64,000 nucleotides of DNA from Doryteuthis pealeii (Eukaryota; Mollusca; Cephalopoda; Myopsida; Loliginidae), in assembly GCA_023376005.1 (NCBI GenBank), contig CM042176.1:4659267-4723266 (forward strand), read 5' to 3'. Both the position numbers and the translations under genes were made by a program. Shown here one piece after another: positions 1-8,599 of the stretch. Each line of letters opens with the position of its first letter. Position 1 is the first letter of the stretch. A model generated the notes under the pieces. That model made no database searches. It worked only from the letters and a program-made list of their open reading frames with translations, and had not been told where the DNA came from.

Positions 1-238
1 CGCCCCGAGTTCAAATCCTGGATGTGGTAATTGCATTTCACTTAGCGCTAATACCCTTGAGAAAGGTATGAATCCTACTCTCCCTCCAGCTATGGATAAA
101 TAGTAGGACAGACTGGATCTAACACCCAGGCAATCGGTCTAGGAGAAGAAAAACTCTGAATTCAAACCTGTTGAAATTCGCTTAAGAAATTGACTTTGTG
201 TCAAATCCTGCTCGGGCGGAGGGGTTGGTAAATAAATA
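1..238 (+). repeat. tRNA-derived SINE, family S2, 5' truncated by window edge
   Basis: The first bases hold a pol III B-box-like stretch (GAGTTCAAATCC), followed by a body that recurs six more times in the window (5,081; 5,397; 25,138; 29,789; 57,663; 63,377). Shared landmarks in order are 'tagcgctaatac', 'ctccctccagctatgg', 'gcagactgga', 'ggagaaggaaaactctgaattcaa', cut here to its core, and 'ttggtaaatatata' at the 3' end. The copy runs straight into a (TA)n tract, as other copies do. The tRNA-like head and A box lie outside the window. It is non-coding and non-autonomous, so it would need a partner LINE to move. Confidence 0.8.
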
Positions 239-263
239 TATATATATGATTAAATTCCGACTA

Positions 264-312
<49 letters not shown>
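264..312. repeat. (TA)n microsatellite
   Basis: An uninterrupted TA dinucleotide tract next to the 3' end of the S2 SINE. The adjacent 241-263 segment holds a shorter TA run. Confidence 0.95.
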
Positions 313-315
<3 letters not shown>

Positions 316-344
316 ATCATGATAGATCTTCAGTTTCATTTGAT

Positions 345-505
345 GCTTTGTTTGTTTTACGGCATATCAACCTCGGTGGGTCAATTAATGCCGACAAAGT
401 TTTGAAATAGATTCATTCTTGATGGGTATTCTTTTTAAACTCATTTTTTCTATCTCACCCATAGATGGGACCATAACAGGTACTACTATTCAGGGTCAAA
501 CACAG
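345..505 (-). repeat. R600 retroposon, 3' part (degraded)
   Basis: Read on the minus strand this is the tail of the 600-bp repeat defined at 21,711-22,312, ending in the diagnostic 'atatgccgtaaaacaaac' motif. On the plus strand 'acggcatatcaacctcgg' and 'catagatgggaccataacag' are visible. The copy stops near 500, where a LINE coding relic begins, so it is either truncated or joined to that element. Confidence 0.75.
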
Positions 506-519
506 CAGTTCTAGAGAGA

Positions 520-715
520 GAGCTCAACTCCCCAGCTTGTGTTATCTACTCAGACAGCGTCGTCTCCGATGGCTGGGTCATGTCCCCCGAATGGATGATG
601 GACGGATACCGAAGGATACCATTTATGCAGAGCTTTCGTCTGGTAAGAGACAGATTGGTCGCCCCCAGCTGCGTTTCAAGGATGTCTGCAAGAACGATCT
701 TGTACAACGTTTCGG
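520..715 (+). pseudogene. LINE reverse-transcriptase C-terminal tail, fragment
   Basis: From about 537 the frame reads LLRQRRLRWLGHVPRMDDGR, then IPKDTIYAELSSGKR, then GRPQLRFKDVCKNDL. The pattern (L)RWLGHV-RM-D-RIPK-(L/I)Y-EL--GKR--GRP--R-KD-CK-DL is the well-known tail downstream of the polymerase domain in many animal non-LTR retrotransposons. Only about 55 residues remain. The RT palm motifs and the endonuclease domain are absent, and there is no in-frame ATG upstream (the frame opens at a TTG). After 'KNDL' the sequence switches to SINE-like DNA at about 700-785. It is a dead fragment. The exact clade (RTE, Jockey or similar) cannot be told from this piece. Confidence 0.75.
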
Positions 716-734
716 CCGATATGCCCTCCGAATA

Positions 735-785
735 ATACTAATTATCAAGCCTCATCTACAAAATTCCGAGAAATTTGAGTTCTTA
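735..785 (-). repeat. Fragment of SINE S1 tail
   Basis: In reverse orientation this matches the 88-bp unit found five times at 3,940-4,380 ('gatgaggcttgataatttg' family). It directly follows the LINE relic and the S1-like string 'cggccgatatgccctccg'. This suggests the LINE relic, the S1 body and the S1 tail have been brought together here. Confidence 0.55.
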
Positions 786-828
786 TTTCTATTTCTATTT
801 GATAGGAGGGCACATTTGCAAATATAAA

Positions 829-905
829 AAAAGCGCTGGTTCTCGCTAGATCACCGAATTTAAGTAGCGATTAACCTGGTTAATACTCACTTGGGTACGG
901 TATTA
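829..905 (+). pseudogene. 5S rRNA-derived fragment
   Basis: The stretch 'ggttctcgctagatcaccg', 'aatttaagtagcg', 'cctggttaatact' follows the central and internal-promoter region of animal 5S rRNA (GGTTCTCGTCCGATCACCG, AAGTTAAGCAGCG, CCCGGTTAGTACT). The first 25-30 bases and the 3' end are missing and many sites have changed, so it is not a working rRNA gene. It resembles the copies at 4,778 and 11,883 and probably comes from a SINE3-type element or an old 5S pseudogene. Confidence 0.65.
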
Positions 906-1470
906 AATTCAATTGAAAAAACATTTTTATAAGTGGAGGGGTCGTATAAAATATCAACATTAACTTTTAACATCCTATACCACCTCATTCCGCCCGGCCG
1001 GAAGTCACATTTATTTTCCTAATCCACCCCAAACAATAACCTTGGTTTAAATGTAATATTAAACATATTTAGAAGTCTTTAATTTAAGGGAAATAACTTA
1101 GGTAACTTTAAATGAAAAAGCCATTTTTTTATAAATCCTTATAGGAATGGGTCTCTGGAATTCTCAACAGGATGTTAAGAGTTAATTTGCCGACAAAAAA
1201 GCGACAAAAACTCGACTCGGAAAATATCTAATTTTGGCCATAAATTCGCCTGACGCAGTTACGTTAAAACATATCGTAAATTAGGACAGGAGACCAGGAC
1301 GACAAAAAATCAAAATTACCTGGTAGATGAATACCTTTTGTTTATAGATCTCTTCTTTGAGCGATGATGAGACTCAGGTGAGAACAAAGAATTCTCGTTC
1401 AGGATGAATCCGCTTATGGTCGCAATTCGAAAATTGATAAATGTTTCACTTTTCAGACGAGTACTAAAGA
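906..1470. other. AT-rich stretch, nothing recognised
   Basis: No reading frame, RNA gene or repeat shared with the rest of the window was recognised here. Confidence 0.5.
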
Positions 1471-1474
1471 ATGA

Positions 1475-1820
1475 ATCGGCCGAAACACTTTTTAAGAGGG
1501 AGGTGCCCTCCTGCCTTATTCAGGTATTTCTTGTTGAACTCGGGAACCTTCTCGTACTCAGAAACATTCTTTTCGAACTCGGGAATCCTTCTTGTCGTAA
1601 TCGGGAGCCATCATGGAACTTTGAATCTTACACTTTATTCAGTCCACGGGAGTATCCTGTTCTCATTCCGCTAACCAGAGCTGGGGTACAGGTGTTAAGC
1701 TCCGTTAATTATTATTCTATGTTACTGCTGCCCCTGACTAGGATTGAACCAGCAGTCTAGAGATAACTGTCACTTAGAACTGTCTTAACCTAACTCCTTT
1801 ATCCACGAAGCTATGTGTCC
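1475..1820 (-). repeat. tRNA-derived SINE, family S1
   Basis: On the minus strand the 5' end is tRNA-like: an A-box region ('acacatagcttcgtgg'), then a B-box-like 'ctggttcaatccta', then a body shared with copies at 4,383-4,715 and 58,052-58,415 ('acggaatgagaacagg', 'cccgagttcga' repeats, 'ggagggca..ggccgaaac'). The 3' end near 1,475-1,520 looks rearranged: the 'cggccgaaac' block is inverted relative to the other copies. Small open frames across it are accidental. Confidence 0.75.
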
Positions 1821-2123
1821 AATTAGTAGGAGATACAGTCTATGTGTTCTAAGCCCCACCGATGATAGTCTATGGCAGACCTGTCAAACTGGGTAGCCTC
1901 TAGGGCTACATGGATTCTATATGTATGTCATGTGGGCCGCACGGATTCCATATGTCTGTCATGAGGGCCGTACATGATAACAAAGTCTTTAAATCCTTCT
2001 TCTACATTAACAGAACAAAGTGACGATTGCTATCATTAATTTCTTTATTATCAACTAAAAGACAATGAATACATACCTAAAAAAAATATTTTTGTTAAAA
2101 AAAGGAAAAAAGAATATTACTGA

Positions 2124-2290
2124 CCGAGTTCAAATAATAAAACGTACAAGTGTCACTGTCACGTTCAATTATAGCCATGAGTTGATTGAAAACAGGAGAA
2201 GACAAGAGGAAAGACTCACTCTCTTTCATTGACTGAGTGAGAGACAATGCGTTGATAACAAACTGTTTCTTAACAACTCATTGCCGTACA
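2124..2290 (+). repeat. 160-bp direct repeat, copy 1
   Basis: Begins 'accgagttcaaataataaaa' and ends near 'caaactgtttcttaaca'. Copy 2 lies at 2,941-3,100 with scattered substitutions. The two copies flank the R600 insertion. Confidence 0.8.
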
Positions 2291-2605
2291 TGACAACTAA
2301 GTCTTTAAAACTTTCTTCCACATTAACAGAACAAAGTGATTAATTTCTTTTTTATCAACTAAATAAACTTAAACTAATTTGGTTCTTTATTTAACATTGA
2401 GCAGTATTGAAGGAGTCCGTGTTTTCATATAAAAGAGCATAGAGAGATTTTTGTTATTGGTAACGTCCTGATTCGGATCAATAAAATGAGTTGGTTTCTT
2501 TATTCCATAATTTGACATGAAATAACCCGGCAAGGGTTGGCATGTCGTAAAACCAACCAATCTTAAGTTGTCTTTATTTAACAATCCGCAGTATTGAATT
2601 AGTCC

Positions 2606-2885
2606 GTTTGGTTTGGTTTGTTTTACGGCATATCAACCTCAGTGGGTCATTTAATGCCGATTAAATTTTGAAATAAATTCATTCTTAAATCCATTAAGAA
2701 TGAATTTATTTCAAAATTTAATTTTTTTTTTAATAAACTCATGTTTTTCTATTCAACCCATAGATGGGATCCTAACAGGTACTTCAACTCCGGATCAGAG
2801 TGGACCAGGGAGCAATGATGATGAAGGGGTGTTCCACATTCCCCGAACCTCCAGAACTGGAACCTCACCATCAGATAGATTTATA
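2606..2885 (-). repeat. R600 retroposon, 3' half with internal palindrome
   Basis: Minus-strand copy of the R600 tail region. It carries 'tagatgggatcctaacagg', 'gatcagagtggaccagg' and 'cagaactggaacctcac', all seen in other copies. At 2,665-2,725 a perfect short palindrome ('aaattcattctta' and its complement) has been added that other copies lack. Confidence 0.8.
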
Positions 2886-2940
2886 ATGAATAGATATTTT
2901 TAAAAATCCATTTTGTAAAAAAAAGGGGGGGGGTATTTCT

Positions 2941-3100
2941 GACCGAGTTCAAATAATAAAAAGTGCAAGTGTCACTGTCACTTTCAATTATAGCCATGGG
3001 TTGATTGAAAACAGGAGAAGGCAAGAGGAAAGGCTCCATCCCTTTCGTTGACCGTGTAAGAGAATGCGTTAATAGCAAACTGTTTCTTAACATATTGCCC
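2941..3100 (+). repeat. 160-bp direct repeat, copy 2
   Basis: Partner of 2,124-2,290. It differs by point changes and small indels. Confidence 0.8.
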
Positions 3101-3226
3101 TAATGAAAATAAACGACCATTTTCGTTTGGAAATTTCTAAAAAAATCTTGGATACTGTAAAAGTGCCGTATAAGAGCGCAGTCTGTGTGCGGGCCGCACC
3201 TGTGATTGTTGAGGGCCGCATGCGGA

Positions 3227-3691
3227 TCATGGACCGTGTATATTATATACCTGGTCAATGGCGTCTTGGGTAAACATTAGTTTTGTTGGATACCCCAGCT
3301 TAGCATTCAAGTCCCGGGGGTATACTTTTGAGTCATTTGCAGCACTTTTCCAAGCGCTTGCAACCAACATCAGGGTCTGCGTGTGTGCTCGAACGCCTGC
3401 CTGTAAGTCAACACGTGTGTAGACTCCGTTGTATTGAAGTGAGCGGATCAGACAAACGTCGCAGGGGTGACGGGTTATGTTGGGGGTTGAGGGTGGGATT
3501 CTATCGGGTCGGGTGTGTGTGCGTGGGGGAGTGAGTGCAATGGCCATAGTCGTGATTCCGCACATTGAGGGTTCTGACAACATCTGGTCTGACTGCATCA
3601 ACAAACCCAAAACAAATTGACAGACACAAACTCGTTTCTTAACTGATGGCCAACGGGATAAAATTAATTTATTACTGATATATTCTGTCAA
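3227..3691 (-). CDS. Unrecognised 154-codon reading frame, possible exon or relic
   Basis: The region 3,290-3,560 is clearly richer in G+C than its surroundings and has a minus-strand frame of 154 codons. Its C-terminal 50 residues (WKSAANDSKVYP, then RDLNAKLGYPTKLMFTQDAI) are not low complexity. The N-terminal part is cysteine- and threonine/proline-rich and less protein-like. I do not recognise a family, and see no catalytic motif, signal peptide or membrane segment. It could be an old transposon gene, an isolated exon, or chance. It sits just beyond the possible hAT-like right end. Confidence 0.2.
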   Translation of the reverse strand: MTEYISNKLILSRWPSVKKRVCVCQFVLGLLMQSDQMLSEPSMCGITTMAIALTPPRTHTRPDRIPPSTPNITRHPCDVCLIRSLQYNGVYTRVDLQAGVRAHTQTLMLVASAWKSAANDSKVYPRDLNAKLGYPTKLMFTQDAIDQVYNIHGP

Positions 3692-3825
3692 CCCGCCTCG
3701 GCCTTCGTACTATCCAATCTTTTCCTGGAAAAAAGAAATGTATATTAACTACACACTACAACATACTCAGTACCTGAGCTGACTAAAGAATATATTACTC
3801 CAATACAGTCTTTAAATGATATTGA

Positions 3826-3930
3826 ACAGACGCGCAACATATTGGAAGTCGTGGCTCATCAGATAAAAAAGAACATCATTTCGTTCTCTTAAGAATATCA
3901 GTCGGGGTTCGATCCTATTTGTTTGCATAT
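3826..3930 (+). repeat. tRNA-derived module, family S6
   Basis: Contains 'ttggaagtcgtggctcatca' followed by 'cagtcggggttcgatccta', giving an A-box-like and a clear B-box (GGTTCGATCC) about 60 bases apart. A second copy lies at 6,235-6,345. It is a probable SINE head or tRNA pseudogene. Confidence 0.55.
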
Positions 3931-3939
3931 CTCCAGTTC

Positions 3940-4382
3940 ATCTCTTTCTCTGAATTTTTTAGATGAGGCTTGATCATTTGGATTATTTGGATTAATCGAA
4001 CTATTGTCCTCATCTTTATTGTTAAGATACTATTTCTCTGAATTTTTTAGATGAGGCTTGATAATTTGGATTATTTGGATTATTCGAACTGTTGTCCTCA
4101 TCTTTATTGTTAAGATACTATTTCTCTGAATTTTTGAGATGAGGCTTGATAATTTGTATTATTTGGATTATTCGAACTGTTGTCCTCATCTTTATTGTTA
4201 AGATACTATTTCTCTGAATTTTTCAGATGAGGCTTGATAATTTGTATTATTTGGATTATTCGAACTATTGTCCTCATCTTTATTGTTAACTACACTATTT
4301 CTCTGAATTTTTTAGATGAGGCTTGATAATTTTTATTATTTGGATTATTCGAACTATTGTCCTCATCTTTATTGTTATCTGT
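3940..4382 (-). repeat. 88-bp tandem array grown from the S1 SINE tail
   Basis: Five units start with 'gatgaggcttgat' at 3,962, 4,050, 4,138, 4,226 and 4,315, a spacing of 88, 88, 88 and 89 bases. The array lies directly at the 3' end of the S1 SINE at 4,383-4,715 (minus strand), and the last unit merges with that SINE's tail. The SINE 3' tail has therefore been tandemly amplified. Confidence 0.9.
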
Positions 4383-4715
4383 ACAATATTTCGGTCGATT
4401 TGCCCTCCGGCCTTCTTCAGGTATTTCTTGTCAGACTCGACTGTCTTCTCGAACTCGGGAACCTTCTTTTCGGACTCGGGAACCTTCTTTTTGTAATCTG
4501 GAGCCACCACGGAACTTTGAGCCCAACCCTTCATTCAATCCACGGGGGTATCCTGTTCGCATTCCGCTAGCCATAGTTGGGTAGAAGTTTTAAGCTCTGT
4601 TCATTATTATTCTATGTTACTGTCGCCCATGACCAGGATTGAACCTGCAGCCTAGATATAACTGTCTCTTAGAACTGTATTAACTCAACTCCTATATCCA
4701 CTACGCTATGTGCTC
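4383..4715 (-). repeat. tRNA-derived SINE, family S1 (best copy)
   Basis: Minus-strand order: tRNA-like head ('agcgtagtggatataggag' as A-box region, 'caggttcaatcctggtc' as B box) at about 4,715-4,635, then 'atagaataataatgaacag', the 'cccgagttcgagaa' repeated motif, 'cctgaagaaggccggagg', 'ccgaaatattg', and a tail matching the 88-bp array. The head is intact enough to show the tRNA origin. No coding potential. Confidence 0.85.
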
Positions 4716-4777
4716 AATGTCCTTAGGTCCCTTAGACTCTTTCTCATTCCTCTACTGGAAGCATGTTTTCTCCAAGA

Positions 4778-4893
4778 TCTGGTATTACGATCAGGTCACG
4801 CTGAAAGCACCGGTTCTCGCTGAATCACTGAAGTTAAGCAGCGATTAGCCTGGTTAATACTGAGTTAGGTGACCACTATAAGCAACAGCATGT
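4778..4893 (+). pseudogene. 5S rRNA-derived sequence (best copy)
   Basis: Strong resemblance to animal 5S rRNA over nearly its full length: 'cacgctgaaagcaccggttc', 'tcactgaagttaagcagcg', 'cctggttaatactgag', 'aggtgacc'. It covers the internal A box/intermediate element and part of the C box. Substitutions in the 3' third and the missing conserved 3' end indicate a pseudogene or the head of a 5S-derived (SINE3-type) element. A tail motif of the R600 type follows at 4,905-4,990, which favours the SINE reading. Confidence 0.75.
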
Positions 4894-4899
4894 ACTGTA

Positions 4900-4995
4900 A
4901 GCAACCTAAGTTCTTTGTTTATCAAAAATGACTTGATTTGGCATTAAATGACCCGATAAGCGTTGATATGCCGTAAAACAAATCAACACCATCCA
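4900..4995 (+). repeat. R600-type 3' tail unit
   Basis: 'ctttgtttatcaaaaatgac', 'ggcattaaatgacccg' and 'ttgatatgccgtaaaaca' form the same 89-bp unit that is tandemly repeated at 10,745-11,830. It directly follows the 5S-like head. Confidence 0.75.
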
Positions 4996-5005
4996 ATTCA
5001 GTCTA

Positions 5006-5009
<4 letters not shown>

Positions 5010-5053
<44 letters not shown>

Positions 5054-5080
5054 TAGATAGATAGATAGATAGATAGATAG
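5010..5080. repeat. (TA)n-(GA)n-(GATA)n compound microsatellite
   Basis: TA run, then GA run, then seven GATA-type units, ending at the S2 SINE. Confidence 0.95.
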
Positions 5081-5268
5081 CAACCGCTCCGCAAAAGAAG
5101 CATGCGATACAAGGTCAATTTCCTAAGCGGATTTTAACAGGTAGATTGGCTGCCTAGTCAAGATTAAAGAGCCCAGTCTGCCCTACTATTTACCCATAGT
5201 TGGAGGGAGAGTAGTTTGGTGCATACCTTTCCCAAGGGTATTAGCACTATGTGAAATGCAATCATACC
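5081..5268 (-). repeat. tRNA-derived SINE S2, head missing
   Basis: Body and 3' part of S2 ('cagtctgccctactatttac', 'ttgggaaaggta' on the minus strand). The tRNA-like head is absent, so this is a 5'-truncated copy. Confidence 0.8.
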
Positions 5269-5396
5269 TATCTATAGATCTATCATTCTTTTTTTTTTCT
5301 TTTTTTCTCTTTTTTTCATCTCATTGTCATATTCGGTTCATATCTATTTGTCTATCTATTTCAGTCTATTCTTTATCAAACTCAGCCTATTAATAT

Positions 5397-5686
5397 ATAT
5401 ATTTACCAACCCCTCCACACGAGCAGGATGCGACACAAGGTCAATTTCTTAAGCGGAGTTTAACAGGTTTGAATTCAGAGTTTTCCTTCTCCTCGACCGG
5501 TTGCCTAACCAAGGTTAAAAAGCCCAGTCTGCCCTACTATTTATCCATAGCTGGAGGGAGAGTAGGATTCATACCTTTCCCAAGGATATTAGCGCTAAAT
5601 GAAATCCAATTACCAATCGAGTATTTGAACTCGGGGCGACAAGTCCATTTCCCATGGCTTTAACCATTACACCACGCGCTTCCTAC
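5397..5686 (-). repeat. tRNA-derived SINE S2, full length
   Basis: The minus-strand head reads 'gcgtggtgtaatggttaaag' (A box) and 'gagttcaaatact' (B box), followed by the complete S2 body to 'ggttggtaaatat'. About 290 bp. Together with 57,663-57,938 it defines the family. Confidence 0.9.
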
Positions 5687-5705
5687 ATATATATATATAA
5701 TATAA

Positions 5706-6232
5706 CTAGCAGGAATATGCGTCCTCCGGGCGTAAGTATCCAATTTTTAATGTAATGAAATACATAAAATTAGAAAGGCTTACGAAATTAAATAAGAACG
5801 CATATAAAAAGATTACAGTTATTTTAACTATATTTTAATTGGTTTCTTTACAAAAACATTCATAAGATTGATTTTAATACGTTGGGAATAAGAAGATCGA
5901 TAACACCAAGTAAATATTTTATTAAACCCGGTTTTATTAAAACCAGTATGGAAATTAACCATACCATATATCATATAAACTTTTTCTTAGTGATATATCA
6001 GACACATCGCAGGATTTTAAACACACTCATAAGAGGGCTCTTTTGAGGCAAATATAACACAGATTTTCATAGAGACATCGATAACAAATAAGAATTATTC
6101 TATGAATTAAAATTGAGTTCGATTATAATTGAAACATTCATTTATAAACGAATTCCTGAGGATATTGTGTGGTAAGCAATAAAGTAGTTTCGGTTACAGA
6201 CAGACAGACACCGAATCTCCATTATAATAAGA
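5706..6232 (-). mobile_element. Non-autonomous Helitron, family H1
   Basis: On the minus strand it starts TCTTATTATAATGGAGATTC and ends with a hairpin (ACGCCCGGAGGACGC) followed by 'atattcctg' and CTAG. The outside bases are T and A, so it sits in an AT dinucleotide. This is the Helitron signature (5' TC, 3' hairpin plus CTRR, AT target). No Rep/helicase gene is present. It is 527 bp, with A+T-rich filler. Bases 5,763-5,774 and 5,832/5,833 serve as the uninterrupted counterpart for two insertions at 21.7 and 22.4 kb. Confidence 0.85.
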
Positions 6233-6234
6233 TT

Positions 6235-6345
6235 GAACAGACGGTTGATATAATGCGCAGCATATTGGAAGTCGTGGCTTAACAGATGAAAACGTTTCAT
6301 TCTCTTAGAACTATCAGTCAGGGTTCGATCCTTCTTGTTTGCTTA
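6235..6345 (+). repeat. tRNA-derived module, family S6, copy 2
   Basis: 'ttggaagtcgtggcttaaca' and 'cagtcagggttcgatccttc' match the module at 3,826-3,930. It begins right at the Helitron edge. Confidence 0.55.
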
Positions 6346-6349
6346 TGTA

Positions 6350-6975
6350 ACGTTCTAATATATGGTCACAGTACCAAAAGCGATATATGTTGTATAGCGG
6401 GTCTTGTCAACGTGCCTCCAAATTCACGACACTAAAAAGGTGTTCGGCACGTGGCGGTCATCTTGTCGATAAAAAGGTACAACGCGAGAAATATATCGTC
6501 ACAAGCTGCTTAGCTTTTATTTTCGGGCTCGTCTCGTGGGTTGTTTCGGAGAGGAGGAAAGGCAGAGAGAAATAGAGAGAGGACACTGATAAATTACTGT
6601 GATCCTACACTAGGGACAGGGGCCCGTCCGAATCCTACGCCTCGGAAAGCAAAAAGAGGCCCGATATTCTTTTTCGTCGTTCCTCGTCACTACGTGACTT
6701 CCAGTTCCGGTCAACACCCGAAACTTCCAGTTGGCTTTCAATTCCTCATTCGAGGGTCATGCCCCGGTCAAATTCCCGACAAACCGTTTTGTGTTCATCA
6801 CTTTTTTTTAAAACTTTACTCTCTCTTATTTCTTCTTCTGCTCTTTTCTATAGTAGTCCTCCCAAAACTCAGGACTTTCATAATCTCGTTACACTTATAT
6901 TCCCTTACTGGAAGCAGACCTTATCCCGTTTGCCACTAGTAGGATGTGTTACAAGGTCGCATATATGGTTCATCA
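6350..6975. other. Moderately GC-rich stretch, nothing recognised
   Basis: The composition is less AT-rich than nearby DNA. Short open frames on the plus strand (up to 132 codons from 6,541) are serine/leucine-rich and fit no family known to me. I do not call a gene. Confidence 0.4.
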
Positions 6976-6980
6976 CTGGG

Positions 6981-7557
6981 CACCTCGCGTGGTGTAATGG
7001 TTAGCAAGCTTGATTTCCAGGCCATTGTTAGTGCGTTGGATTCTCGTTGGGCGCCCCATACTTCTGGCTTTGTACCACATCTAAGCCAAGCCTAGTAAAT
7101 AACCATGACGCCTCACGTGATGCAATGGTTAGCAAGCTTGATGTGTAAACCATTGACTGTGTGCCACCTCTAAGCTAAGCTTAGTAAATAACTATATGGG
7201 TCATCCTGTGAATCGAAACCGTGATTCAGTAGTAATGGATCTGCGAGACTAGCTTTGCTAACTATTACGACGAGTCACATTTTTTACCCAAGCCGTTCGC
7301 CATGAGTAGAATGCGACACAAGGGGGCATCTGACGAGGATTGAACTCATTATCCAGCAGTAACAGTTCTACGATACCAGCTTACTAAACATCACACCACG
7401 ATAGGAGTCTCTAGGCATTTACCAAACTCATATACCTCGGGTAAAATGTGACATATGTTCATAAATATAGGGCATCCAGTGAGGATCGAACTCGCTATTC
7501 AGTAGTAATGGATCTGTGAGACTAGCTTGCTAACCATTACACCTCGATGGGATGCCC
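6981..7557. repeat. Cluster of five tRNA-like modules, family S4, in both orientations
   Basis: Plus-strand modules at about 6,981 and 7,109 begin 'cctcgcgtggtgtaatgg' or 'cctcacgtgatgcaatgg' and continue 'ttagcaagctt'. Minus-strand modules end near 7,285, 7,410 and 7,556. The best is 7,468-7,556, reading 'gtaatggttagcaagctag' (A box) and 'gagttcgatcctcac' (B box). Another copy is at 23,960-24,030. The modules look like tRNA-derived SINE heads inserted repeatedly or duplicated. None has both a clean acceptor stem and a free end, so they are not called as tRNA genes. Confidence 0.65.
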
Positions 7558-7590
7558 ATATTATATCAACAGAGTATATGCTCTTTATAT

Positions 7591-7840
7591 GGGCCAGGTT
7601 AGCTCAGTCGGTAGAGCGTTCGGCTAGAAACCACAAGGTTCCTAGTTCGATACTGGCCCTCGCCAACTCAGCGTATGAGTAGCACAGGGATCTGTGCGTT
7701 AAAGTGAGGAGCTGATGGTAGATTTGGCGCTCCACCTCAGATGCTAAAATAATCTCCTTGGTCTCGCGCTATTGAAAAGGGGATAGACTCCCTCGCTGCC
7801 TGGCTGATACCGACATTAGGCCGCCCCGACGACGACTTTA
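7591..7840 (+). repeat. tRNA-derived SINE, family S3, full length
   Basis: The head is a near-standard tRNA start: 'gttagctcagtcggtagag' (A box) and 'ggttcctagttcgatactgg' (B box, one change). The body 'gtatgagtagcacagggatc', 'gaggagctgatggtag', 'ggcgctccacctcag', 'aatctccttggtct' and a 3' part ending 'gccgccccgacgacgac' recurs at 23,150, 25,441, 49,377, 50,391 and 52,493. About 250 bp. Confidence 0.9.
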
Positions 7841-7869
7841 TATACTCTTTAAAACATTATTTTGTAAAA

Positions 7870-7900
<31 letters not shown>

Positions 7901-7949
7901 CAGAAACAAGAGAGAGATGCCCAAGGAGGCTTAAAAAACAAATAATGAA

Positions 7950-8595
7950 TCTATTCATAATGGTGATTCGGTGTCTGTAACCAAAACTACGCCACTGCTT
8001 ACATCAAATACTGAAGGTCAAAATACTGAAAGTTTAATACCCAAAATAAAGAACAACCCTGTATCTTATATTTTTTATTCATCTTTTTTAAATATTCAAT
8101 ATTAACATTAATAGAATAGATAACAGCTGTCCTTTATTATTCAACATTTGAACTCAGTCCATTGTAATAATGAAAATTTGAATAAATAAACTATGAAATA
8201 GATTTTTTTTAAATATTTGCGAAATCTGTAATCAATTTTTAAAATTATTTTTCACTCTCGCCCTTTTTTCAGAAACAAGATGTTAACTAAAAAGTTTACA
8301 AATAAATAAAAAAAATATCCGATTTTGTGTAAAATTTATGTGTAAGATACTCAAAATAATTATTAATCAATAATTAATAGATGCGCGCAATATTTTATTT
8401 CAGATAGACAGAACTAAGTTTCCATTTCAAATTGTTTATATTTTTGTAATTCTTTAATAAATTTGTTGATTTTACTTACTTATGATACAAACCCTCTGAC
8501 ATTGAATTTTTAACTTCCCTCCTAAGGCAATATCTTTCAAAAATTATATTTTCACCCCCGGAGTTTTTTGGTTTTTTTTTTCTATTTATTAACTT
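7950..8595 (+). mobile_element. Degraded Helitron, family H2
   Basis: Begins TCTATTCATAATGGTGATTC followed by 'ctgtaaccaaaactacg', matching the 5' end of the H2 copy at 10,077. Near 8,510-8,590 it shows the H2 3' region ('ctgacattgaatttttaac', 'ggcaatatctttcaaaaa') but the terminal hairpin and CTRR have decayed. Confidence 0.6.
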
Positions 8596-8599
8596 ATCA

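Larger units (their letters stand above)
1870..3235. mobile_element. Possible hAT-like non-autonomous DNA transposon, interrupted by R600
   Basis: The left edge contains 'cagacctgtcaaactggg' and 'gggccgcac'. The right edge (3,180-3,235) contains 'gcgggccgcac' and 'gagggccgcatgcgg'. Starts such as CAG-CCTG-CAAACTG followed by ggcc-rich sequence are common at ends of hAT elements. Inside, a block of about 160 bp occurs twice in the same direction (2,124-2,290 and 2,941-3,100), and an R600 copy sits between (2,606-2,885). I could not define matching terminal repeats or an 8-bp target duplication, so the assignment is tentative. Confidence 0.3.

Noticed and set aside
4383..4420. Possible hammerhead in SINE S1 (CUGAAGA, GGCCG hairpin, GAAA)
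   Set aside because: Core-like order is present, but no stem I partner or correctly placed UH cut site follows, and the copy at 58,339 has lost a core G. It is kept only as a hairpin.
4778..4893. Functional 5S rRNA gene
   Set aside because: Too many changes in the 3' third, no terminator T-run at the right place, and a SINE-type tail follows.
7591..7665. Functional tRNA gene
   Set aside because: The tRNA-like part is followed by the conserved S3 body seen in five other copies, and the acceptor stem is not complete. It is a SINE head.
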